Origin: CSP1-4 sp963777975
Lineage (GTDB): Bacteria; Chloroflexota; Limnocylindria; Limnocylindrales; CSP1-4
DNA: 64,000 bases
Assembly: GCA_963777975.1 (NCBI GenBank)
Contig: CAVZSO010000006.1
Coordinates: forward strand, 1 to 64,000
Direction of reading: 5' to 3'
Below the pieces are notes generated by a model. It searched no databases and was not told the DNA's origin. It saw only the letters and a program-made list of their open reading frames with translations. The translations under genes and the position numbers were made by a program. Shown here piece by piece: positions 1-7,771 of the stretch. Within the stretch, counting starts at the first letter, position 1. The number at the start of each line of letters is the position of its first letter.

Positions 1-74
1 TGTTCGATACCGCCGAGGACCCCGAACTTCGGCCGTGTCGACGCGCCTCGGCGAAAGCTCGCTGTCTTCCTCGG

Positions 75-500
75 TTAGACCCTGAAGTAGGTGTCGCCGA
101 AATTGTCGACGAGCGTGTCGTCCGAGGGGTCCGCAGCATCTGCCCCGGCGTCGAACTCCCACGTCACGCCAAAGCCATCGGCCCTTGAGAAGATGGTCTT
201 GTTGCCGCACTTCGCCACCACGAAACCGGCGTTGAGGGTGTCACCGTCCACGTGGCCGACAAGGATGCTCGTGAAGGTTGCTGAGGCCTGTTCGGCGCAC
301 GCAGACGTGGCGATCTCGTCGGTGTAGACGATCTGAGGGCGATCGCCGCCCTGGACGTACAGGTGCTCGGTGCTTCCATCGCCGTGGTCCGTCGCGATCC
401 ACTGCCCGGTGAACACGGTCGATGGCGCGGCTTGGGCCGCGGGCGCCGTAGCCAACACACCCAGCATGGCAAGCGCGAGGACGATCGAAAGACGTTTCAT
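75..500 (-). CDS. Small secreted protein of unknown function
   Basis: 141-residue protein if started at the ATG at 498-500, which is preceded by a GGAGGG ribosome-binding site. The start is followed by a textbook signal peptide: MKRL, then a hydrophobic stretch ending in APAAQA, so it is exported. The mature part carries two cysteines (in TSACAEQ and VAKCGN) that could form a disulphide, and it ends in an acidic region. The open frame runs further upstream to 623, but that extension lacks a signal peptide at its start and has no good ribosome-binding site. I recognise no domain; only secretion is supported. Confidence 0.6.
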   Translation of the reverse strand: MKRLSIVLALAMLGVLATAPAAQAAPSTVFTGQWIATDHGDGSTEHLYVQGGDRPQIVYTDEIATSACAEQASATFTSILVGHVDGDTLNAGFVVAKCGNKTIFSRADGFGVTWEFDAGADAADPSDDTLVDNFGDTYFRV

Positions 501-807
501 GACCTGCCCTCCAACAAGGCCCGGCCCGTCCTGAGGACGCAGGGCGCGACCGAGCTCCGGGAGCATACCCGCCTCCACACCCCGCAACAGCGAGGTCGCA
601 CCAGCGCTGGTGCCAGCTGGCAACGGGCTCGTCCTGAGCCTCGTCGCCCCGGTCAGCGACTCGCCGATGAGCGGTCATGACCATGTCGTCACCGATGCCT
701 GGGACGAGCCCTCGACGGCCGGCATGTTCCTCCAAGGCGAAGGAAGCTCTGCCGACCTATCAAGACAGGACGGCGCCCAGCGTTTGGGTCGCCACCCAGC
801 CCGACTT
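501..807. other. Intergenic stretch, no gene seen
   Basis: About 300 bases between two minus-strand genes. It holds the ribosome-binding site of the upstream-reading secreted protein. I see no coding frame with a plausible start, no RNA gene and no strong hairpin. Confidence 0.4.
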
Positions 808-1395
808 CTAGTCGGGAAGTCGCTCGCCCGCCTCGATCCGGACGGCCAGGCGGTTCTCGGCCGGCGTGAGCGGGCACGAAAAGCGCGGGTCGTACACGCA
901 AGAGGGGTGATAGGCGAGGTTGAAGTCGAGCACGTACGAGCCATCATCGTCAGGCTCGAGGTCGAGGTATCGGCCGGCGCCGTAGGTCTCGGTCCCACTC
1001 GTCGGGTCGAGGAACGGCACGAACAGCGAACCGTCGTCGTCGTCGCCCTCGAACGTGTAACCGGTGAGCTGCGCCGGCTCCCCGTCGACCTCGAAGCGCA
1101 GGATGCCCGCCCTCCTCGCCGGCCGGAGCTTGCCGTCCGATGTCGGGATCTGGAAGGTCGACGGCTCGTCGCCGGTGTACGGCTCGAGGCGGAGGTCGTC
1201 GAAGCGCAGCGCCTCGTCCGTCGGGTAATACGGCAGCCCGGTGAAGGCCGGCCGCTCGTCCGGCGGGATCGGGCTGTGCAGGTCGTTGGCGAAGAAGGCG
1301 TCCTTCTCGGCACGGAACCCGGCGACTGCGTCCGGGTACGAGACGACGTGCTCGTGATGCCCGTGGTCGTGATCGTGGTCGTGGTCGGAGGTCAT
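808..1395 (-). CDS. DUF1684 family protein
   Basis: 195 residues. The body matches the DUF1684 pattern as I know it: an N-terminal FRAEKD-type segment (residues about 27-32), a central block with FDPTSG-like FLDPTSGTETYGAGRYLDLE, and a C-terminal block with DFNLAYHPSCVYDPRFSCPL then PAENRL. The family is of unknown biochemical function and is common in actinobacteria and related lineages. The first dozen residues are a histidine/aspartate run (HDHDHDHGHHEH), which could bind metal; that is inference. No signal peptide or membrane segment is visible, so it is probably cytoplasmic. It stands alone, flanked by a secreted protein gene and tRNA-Leu. Confidence 0.8.
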   Translation of the reverse strand: MTSDHDHDHDHGHHEHVVSYPDAVAGFRAEKDAFFANDLHSPIPPDERPAFTGLPYYPTDEALRFDDLRLEPYTGDEPSTFQIPTSDGKLRPARRAGILRFEVDGEPAQLTGYTFEGDDDDGSLFVPFLDPTSGTETYGAGRYLDLEPDDDGSYVLDFNLAYHPSCVYDPRFSCPLTPAENRLAVRIEAGERLPD

Positions 1396-1607
1396 GCCGT
1401 CATCGTGCGCCGCGCGTCAAGCCGCCCAGCGCGAACACCCAGCTTCGAGCGCGTCCGTCGATTTCGTCGCCCACGTGTTCGGAGCAACTCGGGGATGTTT
1501 GCGCCACGTCGTCCACCCGAACTGCCTGGGGCCGTCTTCGCTGTCCGCTGGTGTGTGCCCGTTGCTATCGCGTAGCTCTTGCGAGCATACGGAGGAGCCT
1601 GACTTCA

Positions 1608-1693
1608 TGGTGCCGGAGCAGGGAGTCGAACCCTGACGAGGTTGCCCTCAGCCGATTTTAAGTCGGCCGCGTCTGCCATTCCGCCACTCCGGC
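1608..1693 (-). tRNA. tRNA-Leu(UAA)
   Basis: The acceptor stem GCCGGAG pairs with CTCCGGC. There is a long variable arm, the seven-base anticodon loop carries TAA, the T-arm is GGTTCGACTCC, and the CCA end is encoded. 86 bases, as expected for a class II tRNA. Confidence 0.95.
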
Positions 1694-1808
1694 CCGGCCG
1701 AGTCTAGCGCCGGTCTCGGTTGCCACGAAGCGCCTCGACGAGGTCGACCTGCGGCAGGGCTCAGCGTCGGGTCGATACCAGAGCGTGGCATCCGGCACTG
1801 GAACGGCA

Positions 1809-1834
1809 CGACCGCGGCCCGAGGGCCGCGGTCG
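1809..1834. terminator. Perfect 12-bp hairpin downstream of the lipoprotein gene
   Basis: The arm CGACCGCGGCCC (1809-1820) is followed by GA and its perfect complement (1823-1834). It lies about 85 bases past the stop codon of the minus-strand lipoprotein gene. No clear T-run follows on either strand, so it may be a non-canonical terminator or an RNA-stabilising 3' hairpin. Confidence 0.5.
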
Positions 1835-1919
1835 CTTCGTCAGGTCATCGGGCTGACCCAGTCGATCCTTCCCGATGTACCGGCCGGCCTCCCAGCTGGC
1901 GCCGGCGGCCGGTCAGGTG

Positions 1920-2441
1920 CTACGGCTGGACAGCCACCCAGTTCTCGTAGACGCCGTTGGCATCGCCGGGCGCCTGGTCGTTCTTGAAGAAGTAGAGCGG
2001 CAGGCCGTTGTATGTGACCTGGAGTGAGCCATCGTCACGGGTGATCGTCCCGAGCTTGCCGGCAATGCCGGAGCCACCGGACGGGGTCTCACCTGCGGCG
2101 ACCGTGACGGCGGGCCATGTCGAGATACAGCCGCCGGTGCATGCGCTCGTGCCGCTGTCCTTGACGTCCTTGGTGAAGTTATAGACCGTCATGCCGTTCG
2201 ACTTGGCGACCAGCACGGTCCCGATCGTGCCGACCGGCTTGGCCTCGACGGTCACGTCCGCCGCGGTGGATGGGGCGACCGATGCCGGCGCCTCTGATGG
2301 GGCGACGGAAGCCGGAGCCTCCGTTGGGGCGACCGACGCCGGAGCCTCGGTCGCTGGCGCGGTCGGTGACGCACCGGCCGAGCAGCCAACGAGCAAGATG
2401 CTCACCGCTGCGCCAGCGAGGATCGAACGGACGATGTGCAT
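1920..2441 (-). CDS. Lipoprotein with secreted-repeat (PF03640-type) domain
   Basis: 173 residues. The N-terminus is a lipoprotein signal with lipobox LLVGC, predicting a diacylglyceryl-cysteine anchor. A low-complexity linker follows, built of tandem PASVAP(S/T)EA repeats. The C-terminal domain has VLVAKSNGMTVYNFTKD, then CTGGCISTWPAV with paired cysteines, and later LPLYFFKNDQAPGD. These are features of the 'secreted repeat of unknown function' family (COG4315). Members are extracytoplasmic and unassigned biochemically. The gene is divergent from the methyltransferase gene. The family call is firm; the function is unknown. Confidence 0.85.
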   Translation of the reverse strand: MHIVRSILAGAAVSILLVGCSAGASPTAPATEAPASVAPTEAPASVAPSEAPASVAPSTAADVTVEAKPVGTIGTVLVAKSNGMTVYNFTKDVKDSGTSACTGGCISTWPAVTVAAGETPSGGSGIAGKLGTITRDDGSLQVTYNGLPLYFFKNDQAPGDANGVYENWVAVQP

Positions 2442-2582
2442 GTGCTTTCCTCCTGTAGATCGTCGGGTCCGGCGGATCCGTCCGACGGACGATCTCGACG
2501 GGCGAGGCCGACAAGCACCGGTCGTCGGCCAGGCGCTCGATTCGGAACGTCATGACCTACCGGTGCCAGCCCGGCTCTACAT

Positions 2583-2599
2583 ACCATGTACGTCATGGT
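2583..2599. promoter_or_regulatory. Inverted repeat ACCATG-N5-CATGGT between divergent genes
   Basis: A perfect 6-bp inverted repeat with a 5-base spacer, between the lipoprotein gene (minus strand) and the methyltransferase gene (plus strand). It could be an operator for one or both. No regulator gene is adjacent, so this rests on symmetry and position only. Confidence 0.25.
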
Positions 2600-2656
2600 G
2601 CGTGGATCGGATCTCGACGGATGGCTACCGGCCGGCGGCGCGGCGCGCGATCTGGC

Positions 2657-3313
2657 ATGGGCCCGTTCCCATCTTCTGATGCTTCAGTGACCGAGGACGC
2701 GCAGTCGCGACCAGACTGGGCCGCCTACTACCGCAAGACCATCGGACGCGAACCGCGACCGCTGTTCGAACGTGGCATGCAGGCGTTGTCAGCGGCGGGA
2801 ATGGAACCGGGTCAGGCGATCGAGGTCGGATTCGGGGACGGGACGGAGACGGTCGCGCTGCTGAGGGCCGGCTGGAGCGTCCTGGCCATCGACGCGACGC
2901 CGCAGGCGGCCGAGGTCCTCGGCCCACAGGTGCCGGAGGATGCCGCGGACCGCCTGGTGATCCGTATCGCATCTGCAGAGATGGTCGAGCTGCCGGGATT
3001 CGACCTGCTCTACGCGGCCTATGCGCTCTCGTTCCTCGAGCCGGCCGCCTTCAGCAGCTTCTGGGAACAGGCCCGCGCGCACGTCCGACCAGGCGGCTTT
3101 CTCGTCGTCAACGTCTTCGGGGTCCGCGACACGTGGGCCGGCCGTCCGGAAGCGCGAAGCATGACCTTCCTCGACCTGGCCGCCGTTCGACGACTGGTCG
3201 ACGGCCTGCAGATCGTCAGCCTCGATGAAGAGGACCAGGACGGCGACTCCTTCTCAGGGCCAAAGCATTGGCACGTCTTCGACATCGTGGCCCGCAGACC
3301 GGCCGTCCTATGA
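2657..3313 (+). CDS. SAM-dependent class I methyltransferase
   Basis: 218 residues from the ATG at 2657. Motif I is AIEVGFGDGTETVALL (residues about 32-47), the SAM-binding glycine loop. An acidic beta-2 end follows in VLAIDAT, then FDLLYAAYALSFL (motif IV region) and RPGGFLVVNVFG (motif VI region). It resembles small-molecule methyltransferases of the tellurite-resistance/Methyltransf_11 type; the substrate is unknown. In-frame ATG codons exist upstream at 2552 and 2621. I chose 2657 because conserved sequence starts there, but none of the three has a strong ribosome-binding site. Confidence 0.75.
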   Translation: MGPFPSSDASVTEDAQSRPDWAAYYRKTIGREPRPLFERGMQALSAAGMEPGQAIEVGFGDGTETVALLRAGWSVLAIDATPQAAEVLGPQVPEDAADRLVIRIASAEMVELPGFDLLYAAYALSFLEPAAFSSFWEQARAHVRPGGFLVVNVFGVRDTWAGRPEARSMTFLDLAAVRRLVDGLQIVSLDEEDQDGDSFSGPKHWHVFDIVARRPAVL

Positions 3314-3443
3314 GCCAGGGTCCAGGGCTCTCGCGTTCCTGGGCACCATACCGATGCCAGATCCTGTCGCGACGGGATGAGGATGCCGACTACGATCAAG
3401 GGCACGGAGAGCCCGGTCGACGTTACTCTCATCAGGTGATCAA

Positions 3444-3477
3444 GCATCAGCATGTGCTCGTCCCGCGATGCTGATGC
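3444..3477 (+). promoter_or_regulatory. 10-bp inverted repeat covering the oxidoreductase start codons
   Basis: GCATCAGCAT (3444-3453) and its exact complement ATGCTGATGC (3468-3477) are separated by 14 bases. The right arm contains both candidate start codons (ATG at 3468 and 3474). In RNA it would form a hairpin hiding the start; in DNA it could be an operator. No regulator is adjacent. Confidence 0.4.
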
Positions 3478-4433
3478 GGGCCGTCGTGCAGGACCGGTAC
3501 GGGCCTCCGGAGGTCCTGCACATCGAGGAGGTCGAACGGCCGGTACCAGGTGCTGGCGAGGTGCTCATCCGGGTGCGGGCATCGACCGTCAGCCAGACAG
3601 ACACCCACATCCGGCGCCCATCCCCGGCGCTGTGGCGACTGTTCGCGGGATGGCGACGGCCGCGGTGGCGAACCCTCGGCGTGGAGCTCGCGGGGGTCGT
3701 CGAGGCAGTCGGGGCGGGCACGACCGAGTTCGTTCCCGGAGACGAGGTCTTCGGCCTGGTGCGCCTGTTCGGCGCGCATGCCGAATACGTCTGCCTCGCG
3801 GAGAGCGCGTCGATCGCGCACAAGCCCGCGAACCTGAGCTTCGAGGAGGCGGCCGCCGTCTGCGACGGCGCCATGCAGGCGCTTGCCACCCTGCGCGTCG
3901 GGGCCGTCCGCGAGGGCAGCCGCATCGCCATCTACGGTGCGTCCGGCTCGCTCGGCACAGCGGCGGTGCAGATCGCGAAGCACTACCGCGCCGAGGTCAC
4001 GGGTGTCACCAGCACGAGGAATGTCGACCTCGTCCGGTCGCTCGGCGCCGATAAGGTGATCGACTACACCCAGGAGGATCTGACAAAGGGTGGCCCGATC
4101 TTCGATGTCGTGATCGACGCCGTCGGCAAGTACGCCTACCACTGGGGCCGCCGGGCATTGAAGCCGGATGGGATCTACGTCGAGACCGACTTCGGGCCAT
4201 ACAAGCTGGAGACGCTCGTGATGGCCATCGCGACCCGCTGGCTCGGCAGCCGGAGGCTGAAGTTCGCGAGCGGCCGGCGATCAAAAGCCGACGTGCGCTT
4301 CATGAAGCAGCTCATCGAGAGCGGGGCCTACCGACCGGTCATCGATCGGACGTATCCGATGGCACAGGTCGCCGAGGCGCACCGCTACGTGGAGACGTGG
4401 CACAAGGTCGGCAATGTCGTGTTGACGCTGTGA
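3468..4433 (+). CDS. Zinc-independent quinone oxidoreductase-like MDR protein
   Basis: 321 residues, the normal length for the medium-chain dehydrogenase/reductase quinone-oxidoreductase subgroup. The N-terminal GroES-like domain begins MRAVVQDRYGPPEVL. The Rossmann domain carries the dinucleotide loop IAIYGASGSLGTAAVQIAK near residues 145-163. The catalytic zinc cysteines of alcohol dehydrogenases are absent, as expected for QOR-type enzymes that use NADPH to reduce quinones or enones. The C-terminus (YRPVIDRTYPMAQVAEAHRY) is typical of the family. A second in-frame ATG lies at 3474, and both starts sit inside an inverted repeat. The exact substrate is unknown. Confidence 0.85.
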   Translation: MLMRAVVQDRYGPPEVLHIEEVERPVPGAGEVLIRVRASTVSQTDTHIRRPSPALWRLFAGWRRPRWRTLGVELAGVVEAVGAGTTEFVPGDEVFGLVRLFGAHAEYVCLAESASIAHKPANLSFEEAAAVCDGAMQALATLRVGAVREGSRIAIYGASGSLGTAAVQIAKHYRAEVTGVTSTRNVDLVRSLGADKVIDYTQEDLTKGGPIFDVVIDAVGKYAYHWGRRALKPDGIYVETDFGPYKLETLVMAIATRWLGSRRLKFASGRRSKADVRFMKQLIESGAYRPVIDRTYPMAQVAEAHRYVETWHKVGNVVLTL

Positions 4434-4464
4434 CGAGATGGGACATCCCGACGCGGAACGGGGG

Positions 4465-4470
4465 TACCAT
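4465..4470 (+). promoter_or_regulatory. TACCAT -10 element for a leaderless transcript
   Basis: TACCAT followed by six bases and the ATG of the DUF1330 gene; transcription would begin at or next to the start codon. Confidence 0.45.
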
Positions 4471-4476
4471 CCTGAG

Positions 4477-4773
4477 ATGCCTGCCTACCTCGTAGTCGAT
4501 GCACGACGGACCGACCTCGAGCAGGCGGCGCGCTACAGCGCCTTGTCAGGCCCCAGCGTCGAGCGCCACGGAGGTCGTTACCTCGCCCGAGGTGGCGAGA
4601 CGTTCGTGCTGGAAGGCGACTGGGATCCAGATCGCCTCGTGGTCATCGAGTTCGCCACCGTGGAGGCGGCGGTCGCGTGGTACGAGTCCGACGACTACAC
4701 CGCGATCCGAGCGCTGCGCGCTGACGCCGGCGAATGGCGGATGGTGATCATCCGGGGTGTCGAAGACGACTGA
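4477..4773 (+). CDS. DUF1330 family protein
   Basis: 98 residues, usual for DUF1330, a small ferredoxin-like alpha/beta fold related to dimeric EthD/ABM proteins. Diagnostic features are MPAYLVVDA at the N-terminus, a central RYLARGGE, and LVVIEFATVEAAVAWYESDDY. I chose the ATG at 4477, not an upstream one at 4438, because TACCAT ends exactly six bases before it, the leaderless pattern seen at several genes here. It follows the oxidoreductase gene by about 40 bases. The cellular role of the family is not established. Confidence 0.85.
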   Translation: MPAYLVVDARRTDLEQAARYSALSGPSVERHGGRYLARGGETFVLEGDWDPDRLVVIEFATVEAAVAWYESDDYTAIRALRADAGEWRMVIIRGVEDD

Positions 4774-4980
4774 GCGGCGGCGGGTGACCGCACGATAGCG
4801 TTGGGACGTCAACCGTCACCGGTGAGGGCCGTAGCGGATACCGCGATCACCGGTACTGGTGTCTCGACCGCGTGACCTTGGCCCAGGCAACCTGCGCAGA
4901 CCAGCCGATCGACCGCGATGCCGCCACCGTCTGCGCTTGATCGGTCCCGGTGCCCACAGGGGCATTCGCACCGAAAGGAA

Positions 4981-4997
4981 GGTGGCACGTGGGCGAG
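4981..4997 (+). repeat. Partial copy of the dispersed module (R0)
   Basis: A 17-base match to the central part of the dispersed module (GGTGGCACGTGGGCGAG), identical to copy R3 except its first base. It lacks the start-codon half. Confidence 0.45.
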
Positions 4998-5001
4998 GCG
5001 G

Positions 5002-5391
5002 TCAGCTTGCCCCAGCTTCGGGGCCGTCCACGTCGACGTGCTCCGGCTGGCCGCCGACACGGATGACGAAGGCCTCGAGGTCGGCATCCTGGCCGGTCAT
5101 CTCGCGGTGGATCGTCTCGGACGGGACGATGAAGAAGTCGCCAGCGCCCGCGACCACGCTCTCGGCGCCGCCCGGGCCGAAGTCGATCGCCACGGACCCT
5201 CGGAGGACGTAGACGTAGGTTTCGTTGGCAGCATGGTGATGCCAGCCACTCGCATCGCCCGCATCATTCCGGATCCAGTCGGCCCAGCGGCCTTGGCGCT
5301 CAAAGAGCTGACGCCGTTCGATGCCTGACATCGCTGGCGCTGGCTCTCCCTGGTCTGGATGATGAACAACGACCGGTCGGGATCTGCTCAT
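5002..5391 (-). CDS. Small single-domain cupin protein
   Basis: 129 residues. Cupin motif 1 is GWHHHAANETYVYVLRGSVAI (residues about 49-69), with its histidines and glutamate as metal ligands. The motif 2 region is GDFFIVPSETIHREM, with a further histidine. Small one-domain cupins bind a divalent metal; possible roles range from dioxygenase to ligand sensing, and the sequence does not decide. The start ATG has a GGAGG ribosome-binding site at good spacing, and TAGACT lies further upstream as a plausible -10 element. It stands alone. Confidence 0.8.
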   Translation of the reverse strand: MSRSRPVVVHHPDQGEPAPAMSGIERRQLFERQGRWADWIRNDAGDASGWHHHAANETYVYVLRGSVAIDFGPGGAESVVAGAGDFFIVPSETIHREMTGQDADLEAFVIRVGGQPEHVDVDGPEAGAS

Positions 5392-5487
5392 GGTCGGTCC
5401 TCCGAATCGAGTCTAACCCTGGCTCCGACGGCGATCGTAGCCGCGCTAGCGGCCGAAAGACGTCAGGTATGTAGGTATCAACGTCGG

Positions 5488-5595
5488 TCGCGCCGTTCTA
5501 GGTGGCCCGCGGGCGGATACCGAAGCCGCATGACCACCGACGACGAGCTCGAGGCCGCTTGGGTCGCTGTCCACGACACGCTGCAGCATCGATGA
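5488..5595 (+). repeat. Dispersed module copy R1 with 21-codon ORF
   Basis: Begins TCGCGCCG, continues with a CTAGGTGGC core and a TACCGA element, then ATG at 5530. The short frame reads MTTDDELEAAW and stops at 5593-5595 after 21 residues. Compared with the other copies the upstream part is slightly diverged and the coding part continues into unrelated sequence. It is a remnant or a very short gene. Confidence 0.5.
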
Positions 5596-5769
5596 ACGTC
5601 CTGTCCACGACTCGCCCCGGACCATTAGGCCAGTGTTCCCAACGGGTTCCCGAGCATAGGGTGGAGGCCGTCGGGGGGATCCCGCGGTTCGCGGTCGCGA
5701 TCCCAGAGGACGGGCATCCGGGGTGATGTCGCTCGTCCGACACCGCTGCCATCGGCAGGGAGGAGTCCC

Positions 5770-6634
5770 GTGAAGAGACGAACTGGCATTGGCATTGTCT
5801 TCGGACTACTAGCAGCGCTCGTGCTCGCAGGCGCGGCCCTGGCCGCCGCGTTCACCGACGGCAGTTTCGAGACCGGCACCTATGTCGATGGCGGATTCGG
5901 CTTCCAGCAGTTGGATGCGCCGAACGCGAGCATCGATGGCTGGACGGTGGATGCCGGAAGCGTCGACTGGATCGGCACGTATTGGAACGCTCCGGACGGC
6001 GATATGAGCATCGACATGAGCGGCGCGGACGCCGGCACGCTCAGCCAGACGTTTGACACGACGATCGGTAACACCTATACGGTCTCGTTCCTGCTTTCCG
6101 GCAACCCGGCCGGGCCACCGGCGGTCAAGACGCTCGACGTCAGCGCGACGGGTGGGACTCCGACCAGCTACACCCACGACACGACGGGGACCGATCTCAC
6201 CACCATGGTCTGGACGCCGGAGACGTACTCGTTCCTGGCGACCAGCGCGAGTACCACGCTTAGCTTCATCAGCACGACCGGTGGTGTGTTCGGGCCGGCC
6301 ATCGACGCCGTGGTTGTCACCGAATCCGTCCCAGTCAAGGACGACTGCAAGGACGGCGGCTGGCAGTCGATGATCGACAACGCCGGCAACAGCTTCAAGA
6401 ACCAGGGCGATTGCGTCAGCTACTTCGCCACGAAGGGCAAGAATCTGGGCGCGGTACCGCCAGTCGTCGTCGCCGACGCCACCGCCGCCGACTCGACGGC
6501 CGCGCACGTCAAGCATTCGACCAAGCATCAGGACAAGACGACCGTTACGACGCAGACGACCGAGCGACAGCATGGCAAGGTACAAGAGTCAGAGCGCCCA
6601 CGGTCACGGATCGAAGTCACACAAGTCCAAGTAG
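5770..6634 (+). CDS. Secreted DUF642-like (choice-of-anchor C) protein, frameshifted near its end
   Basis: The GTG start at 5770 follows GGGAGGAG. A signal peptide (KRRTGIGIVFGLLAALVLAG, cleaved near ALAA) leads into a DUF642/choice-of-anchor-C beta-sandwich: DGSFETGTY, then SIDGWTVDAGSVDWIGTYW, and SFLLSGNPAGPP. Such domains are extracellular and carbohydrate-associated in other organisms. A short cysteine module follows (DDCKDGGWQ, then FKNQGDCVSYFATKGKN), common in GC-rich soil bacteria. The literal frame runs to 6843 through a strong hairpin. Skipping one G at 6580 instead gives a Lys/His/Ser-rich tail ending at TAG 6632-6634, 21 bases before the hairpin. I take that as the real end (287 residues). 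Confidence 0.75.
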
Positions 6635-6655
6635 TTCCTGGTCGACCCTCGGCAC

Positions 6656-6687
6656 GTGGCCCCTTCGGATCATTCCGAAGGGGCCAC
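6656..6687 (+). terminator. Strong 14-bp perfect hairpin terminator
   Basis: GTGGCCCCTTCGGA (6656-6669), loop TCAT, then the exact complement (6674-6687), followed by CTCCTTTG. It sits 21 bases past the restored stop codon of the DUF642-like gene. Confidence 0.8.
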
Positions 6688-6964
6688 CTCCTTTGCGCGG
6701 GCTGGCGCGACGAGCCCGGAAGTGGACGGCGGTCGGCGCCACGCAGGTCGAGGTCCTCGGGAGATGGCGCGCTGCCTGGGGGCTTGGCGTCGGTCGAGTG
6801 CCTAACTGACTCGTGCTGGGACGACCCACTAGCCCGGCGCTGAGCGCGGCGACAGCGAGTATCAGGTCCGTTGCCGGCCAGCTGCGTCGAGGCCCGGGAC
6901 GAAGACCCGCCCAGCGACGTACGCCACGACGACACGAGGGCCCAAAACACGGCCAGGCGGTCTG

Positions 6965-7098
6965 CTGGGTCGCGGGTCGCAAAACATGCGAGACGGATTG
7001 TGCCGCGGCAGAAATCGTGGCGGTGATGGCCGAGTAGAGGCCGATGCCGAGGATCATGAGCACCGCCGCAGCCAGGCGTCCCTCGGAGGTGATCGGAA
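6965..7098 (-). pseudogene. Fragment of a two-TM potassium-channel-like protein
   Basis: Reading the minus strand from about 7096, one frame gives PITSEGRLAAAV, then LMILGIGLYSAITATISAA. This matches the post-filter helix of Ion_trans_2-type K+ channels (…VTxEGRLxAxxLMxxGIGLFSAxTATI…). The selectivity filter, pore helix and first membrane segment are missing: upstream sequence is replaced by the tRNA-Cys fragment at 7100-7143. The downstream tail is frame-broken. So this is the 3' part of a channel gene cut by the rearrangement that brought in the tRNA fragment. The homology is my recognition of the motif, not a search. Confidence 0.5.
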
Positions 7099-7099
7099 G

Positions 7100-7143
7100 T
7101 GGAGGCGGCGACCGGATTCGAACCGGTGAATGAGGTTTTGCAG
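7100..7143 (-). pseudogene. Truncated tRNA-Cys (3' half, anticodon to CCA)
   Basis: This stretch matches the 3' half of the intact tRNA-Cys at 9202-9278 from its CCA end to just past the anticodon GCA. I count one substitution and one missing base. Similarity stops abruptly after GCAG on the anticodon side. It lacks the 5' half, so it cannot be a functional tRNA. Its orientation is the same as the intact copy. Confidence 0.8.
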
Positions 7144-7258
7144 TGTGCCCAACGGCGTCCGCAGATGGTCGCTGACGCCGGTTTCACGCACGAATGGGCT
7201 TCCTTTCACGTCGAGAATCGTCGGCGATGGTACCAGCGTTGGTATCACGGAGGCCCGC

Positions 7259-7304
7259 TCGCGCCGGTCTAGGTGGCACGCCGGAGGCCTACGATGCCGC
7301 GATG
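7259..7304 (+). repeat. Dispersed module copy R2 (promoter half) feeding a lipoprotein gene
   Basis: TCGCGCCGGTCTAGGTGGCACG is shared with the other copies. It then diverges and ends in TACGAT-GCCGCG-ATG, where the ATG starts the lipoprotein gene at 7302. The module's usual MTTADDLEAAW coding half is replaced by a different gene. Confidence 0.55.
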
Positions 7305-7712
7305 CGGGTCGCGAGATGGCGCTGGGTGCTGGTCCCGATGGTGGTCGTGGTCGCTGGCTGCCTGCCCCATCCTCCGCCCGACATGCCGGCATCGTTCCTA
7401 TCGCAGTTCGGCGCCGTGGCGACCTTCACGGTGCAGCCGCCGCCCGCCGGTGCGACGGGGCAAGACATCGTGGCCGCCTTGCGGGCAGAAGCCGGCTCGC
7501 CGATGTTCCGCGGTCGCGCGGTCCCGGTCTTCGGCGTCATCGACTGCCACGGCGTCCCGCATTGCACGATCGACCCCGGGAACACGGCAGCACGGCCCGT
7601 GTGGGTCGTGCTCTATCCCGACTGCGGCGCCGGCGACCCAGGCTGGGCGGTCGTCGATACAGTCAAGGGTGTCGATGGTGGCTACTCGTTCGACGACTCC
7701 TGCCTCCATTGA
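7302..7712 (+). CDS. Small lipoprotein of unknown function
   Basis: 136 residues from the ATG at 7302. The N-terminus MRVARWRWVLVPMVVVVAGC is a lipoprotein signal with lipobox VVAGC. The mature part contains four further cysteines (in VIDCHG, PHCTID, YPDCGAG and DDSCLH), suggesting two disulphides. I recognise no domain. I prefer this start to an upstream ATG at 7194 because it places the signal peptide at the N-terminus and because TACGAT lies six bases before it. Its stop codon overlaps the start of another dispersed-module copy (R5). Confidence 0.65.
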   Translation: MRVARWRWVLVPMVVVVAGCLPHPPPDMPASFLSQFGAVATFTVQPPPAGATGQDIVAALRAEAGSPMFRGRAVPVFGVIDCHGVPHCTIDPGNTAARPVWVVLYPDCGAGDPGWAVVDTVKGVDGGYSFDDSCLH

Positions 7713-7768
7713 CCACCGCCGACGACGACCTCGAGGCCGCCTGGGGCGAGGGGTTCGACGGCGGCTAG
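7709..7768 (+). repeat. Dispersed module copy R5 (coding half only)
   Basis: Starts with TTG overlapping the TGA of the lipoprotein gene and reads (M/L)TTADDDLEAAWGEGFDGG before a stop: 19 residues. It is the start-codon half of the module without its promoter half. Confidence 0.5.
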
Positions 7769-7771
7769 ACG

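Noticed and set aside
5624..7158. Shared CAGTGT(T/G)CCCAACGG at about 5631 and 7141
   Set aside because: Fourteen of fifteen bases match, but the similarity does not extend and I cannot tie it to the dispersed module; could be chance.
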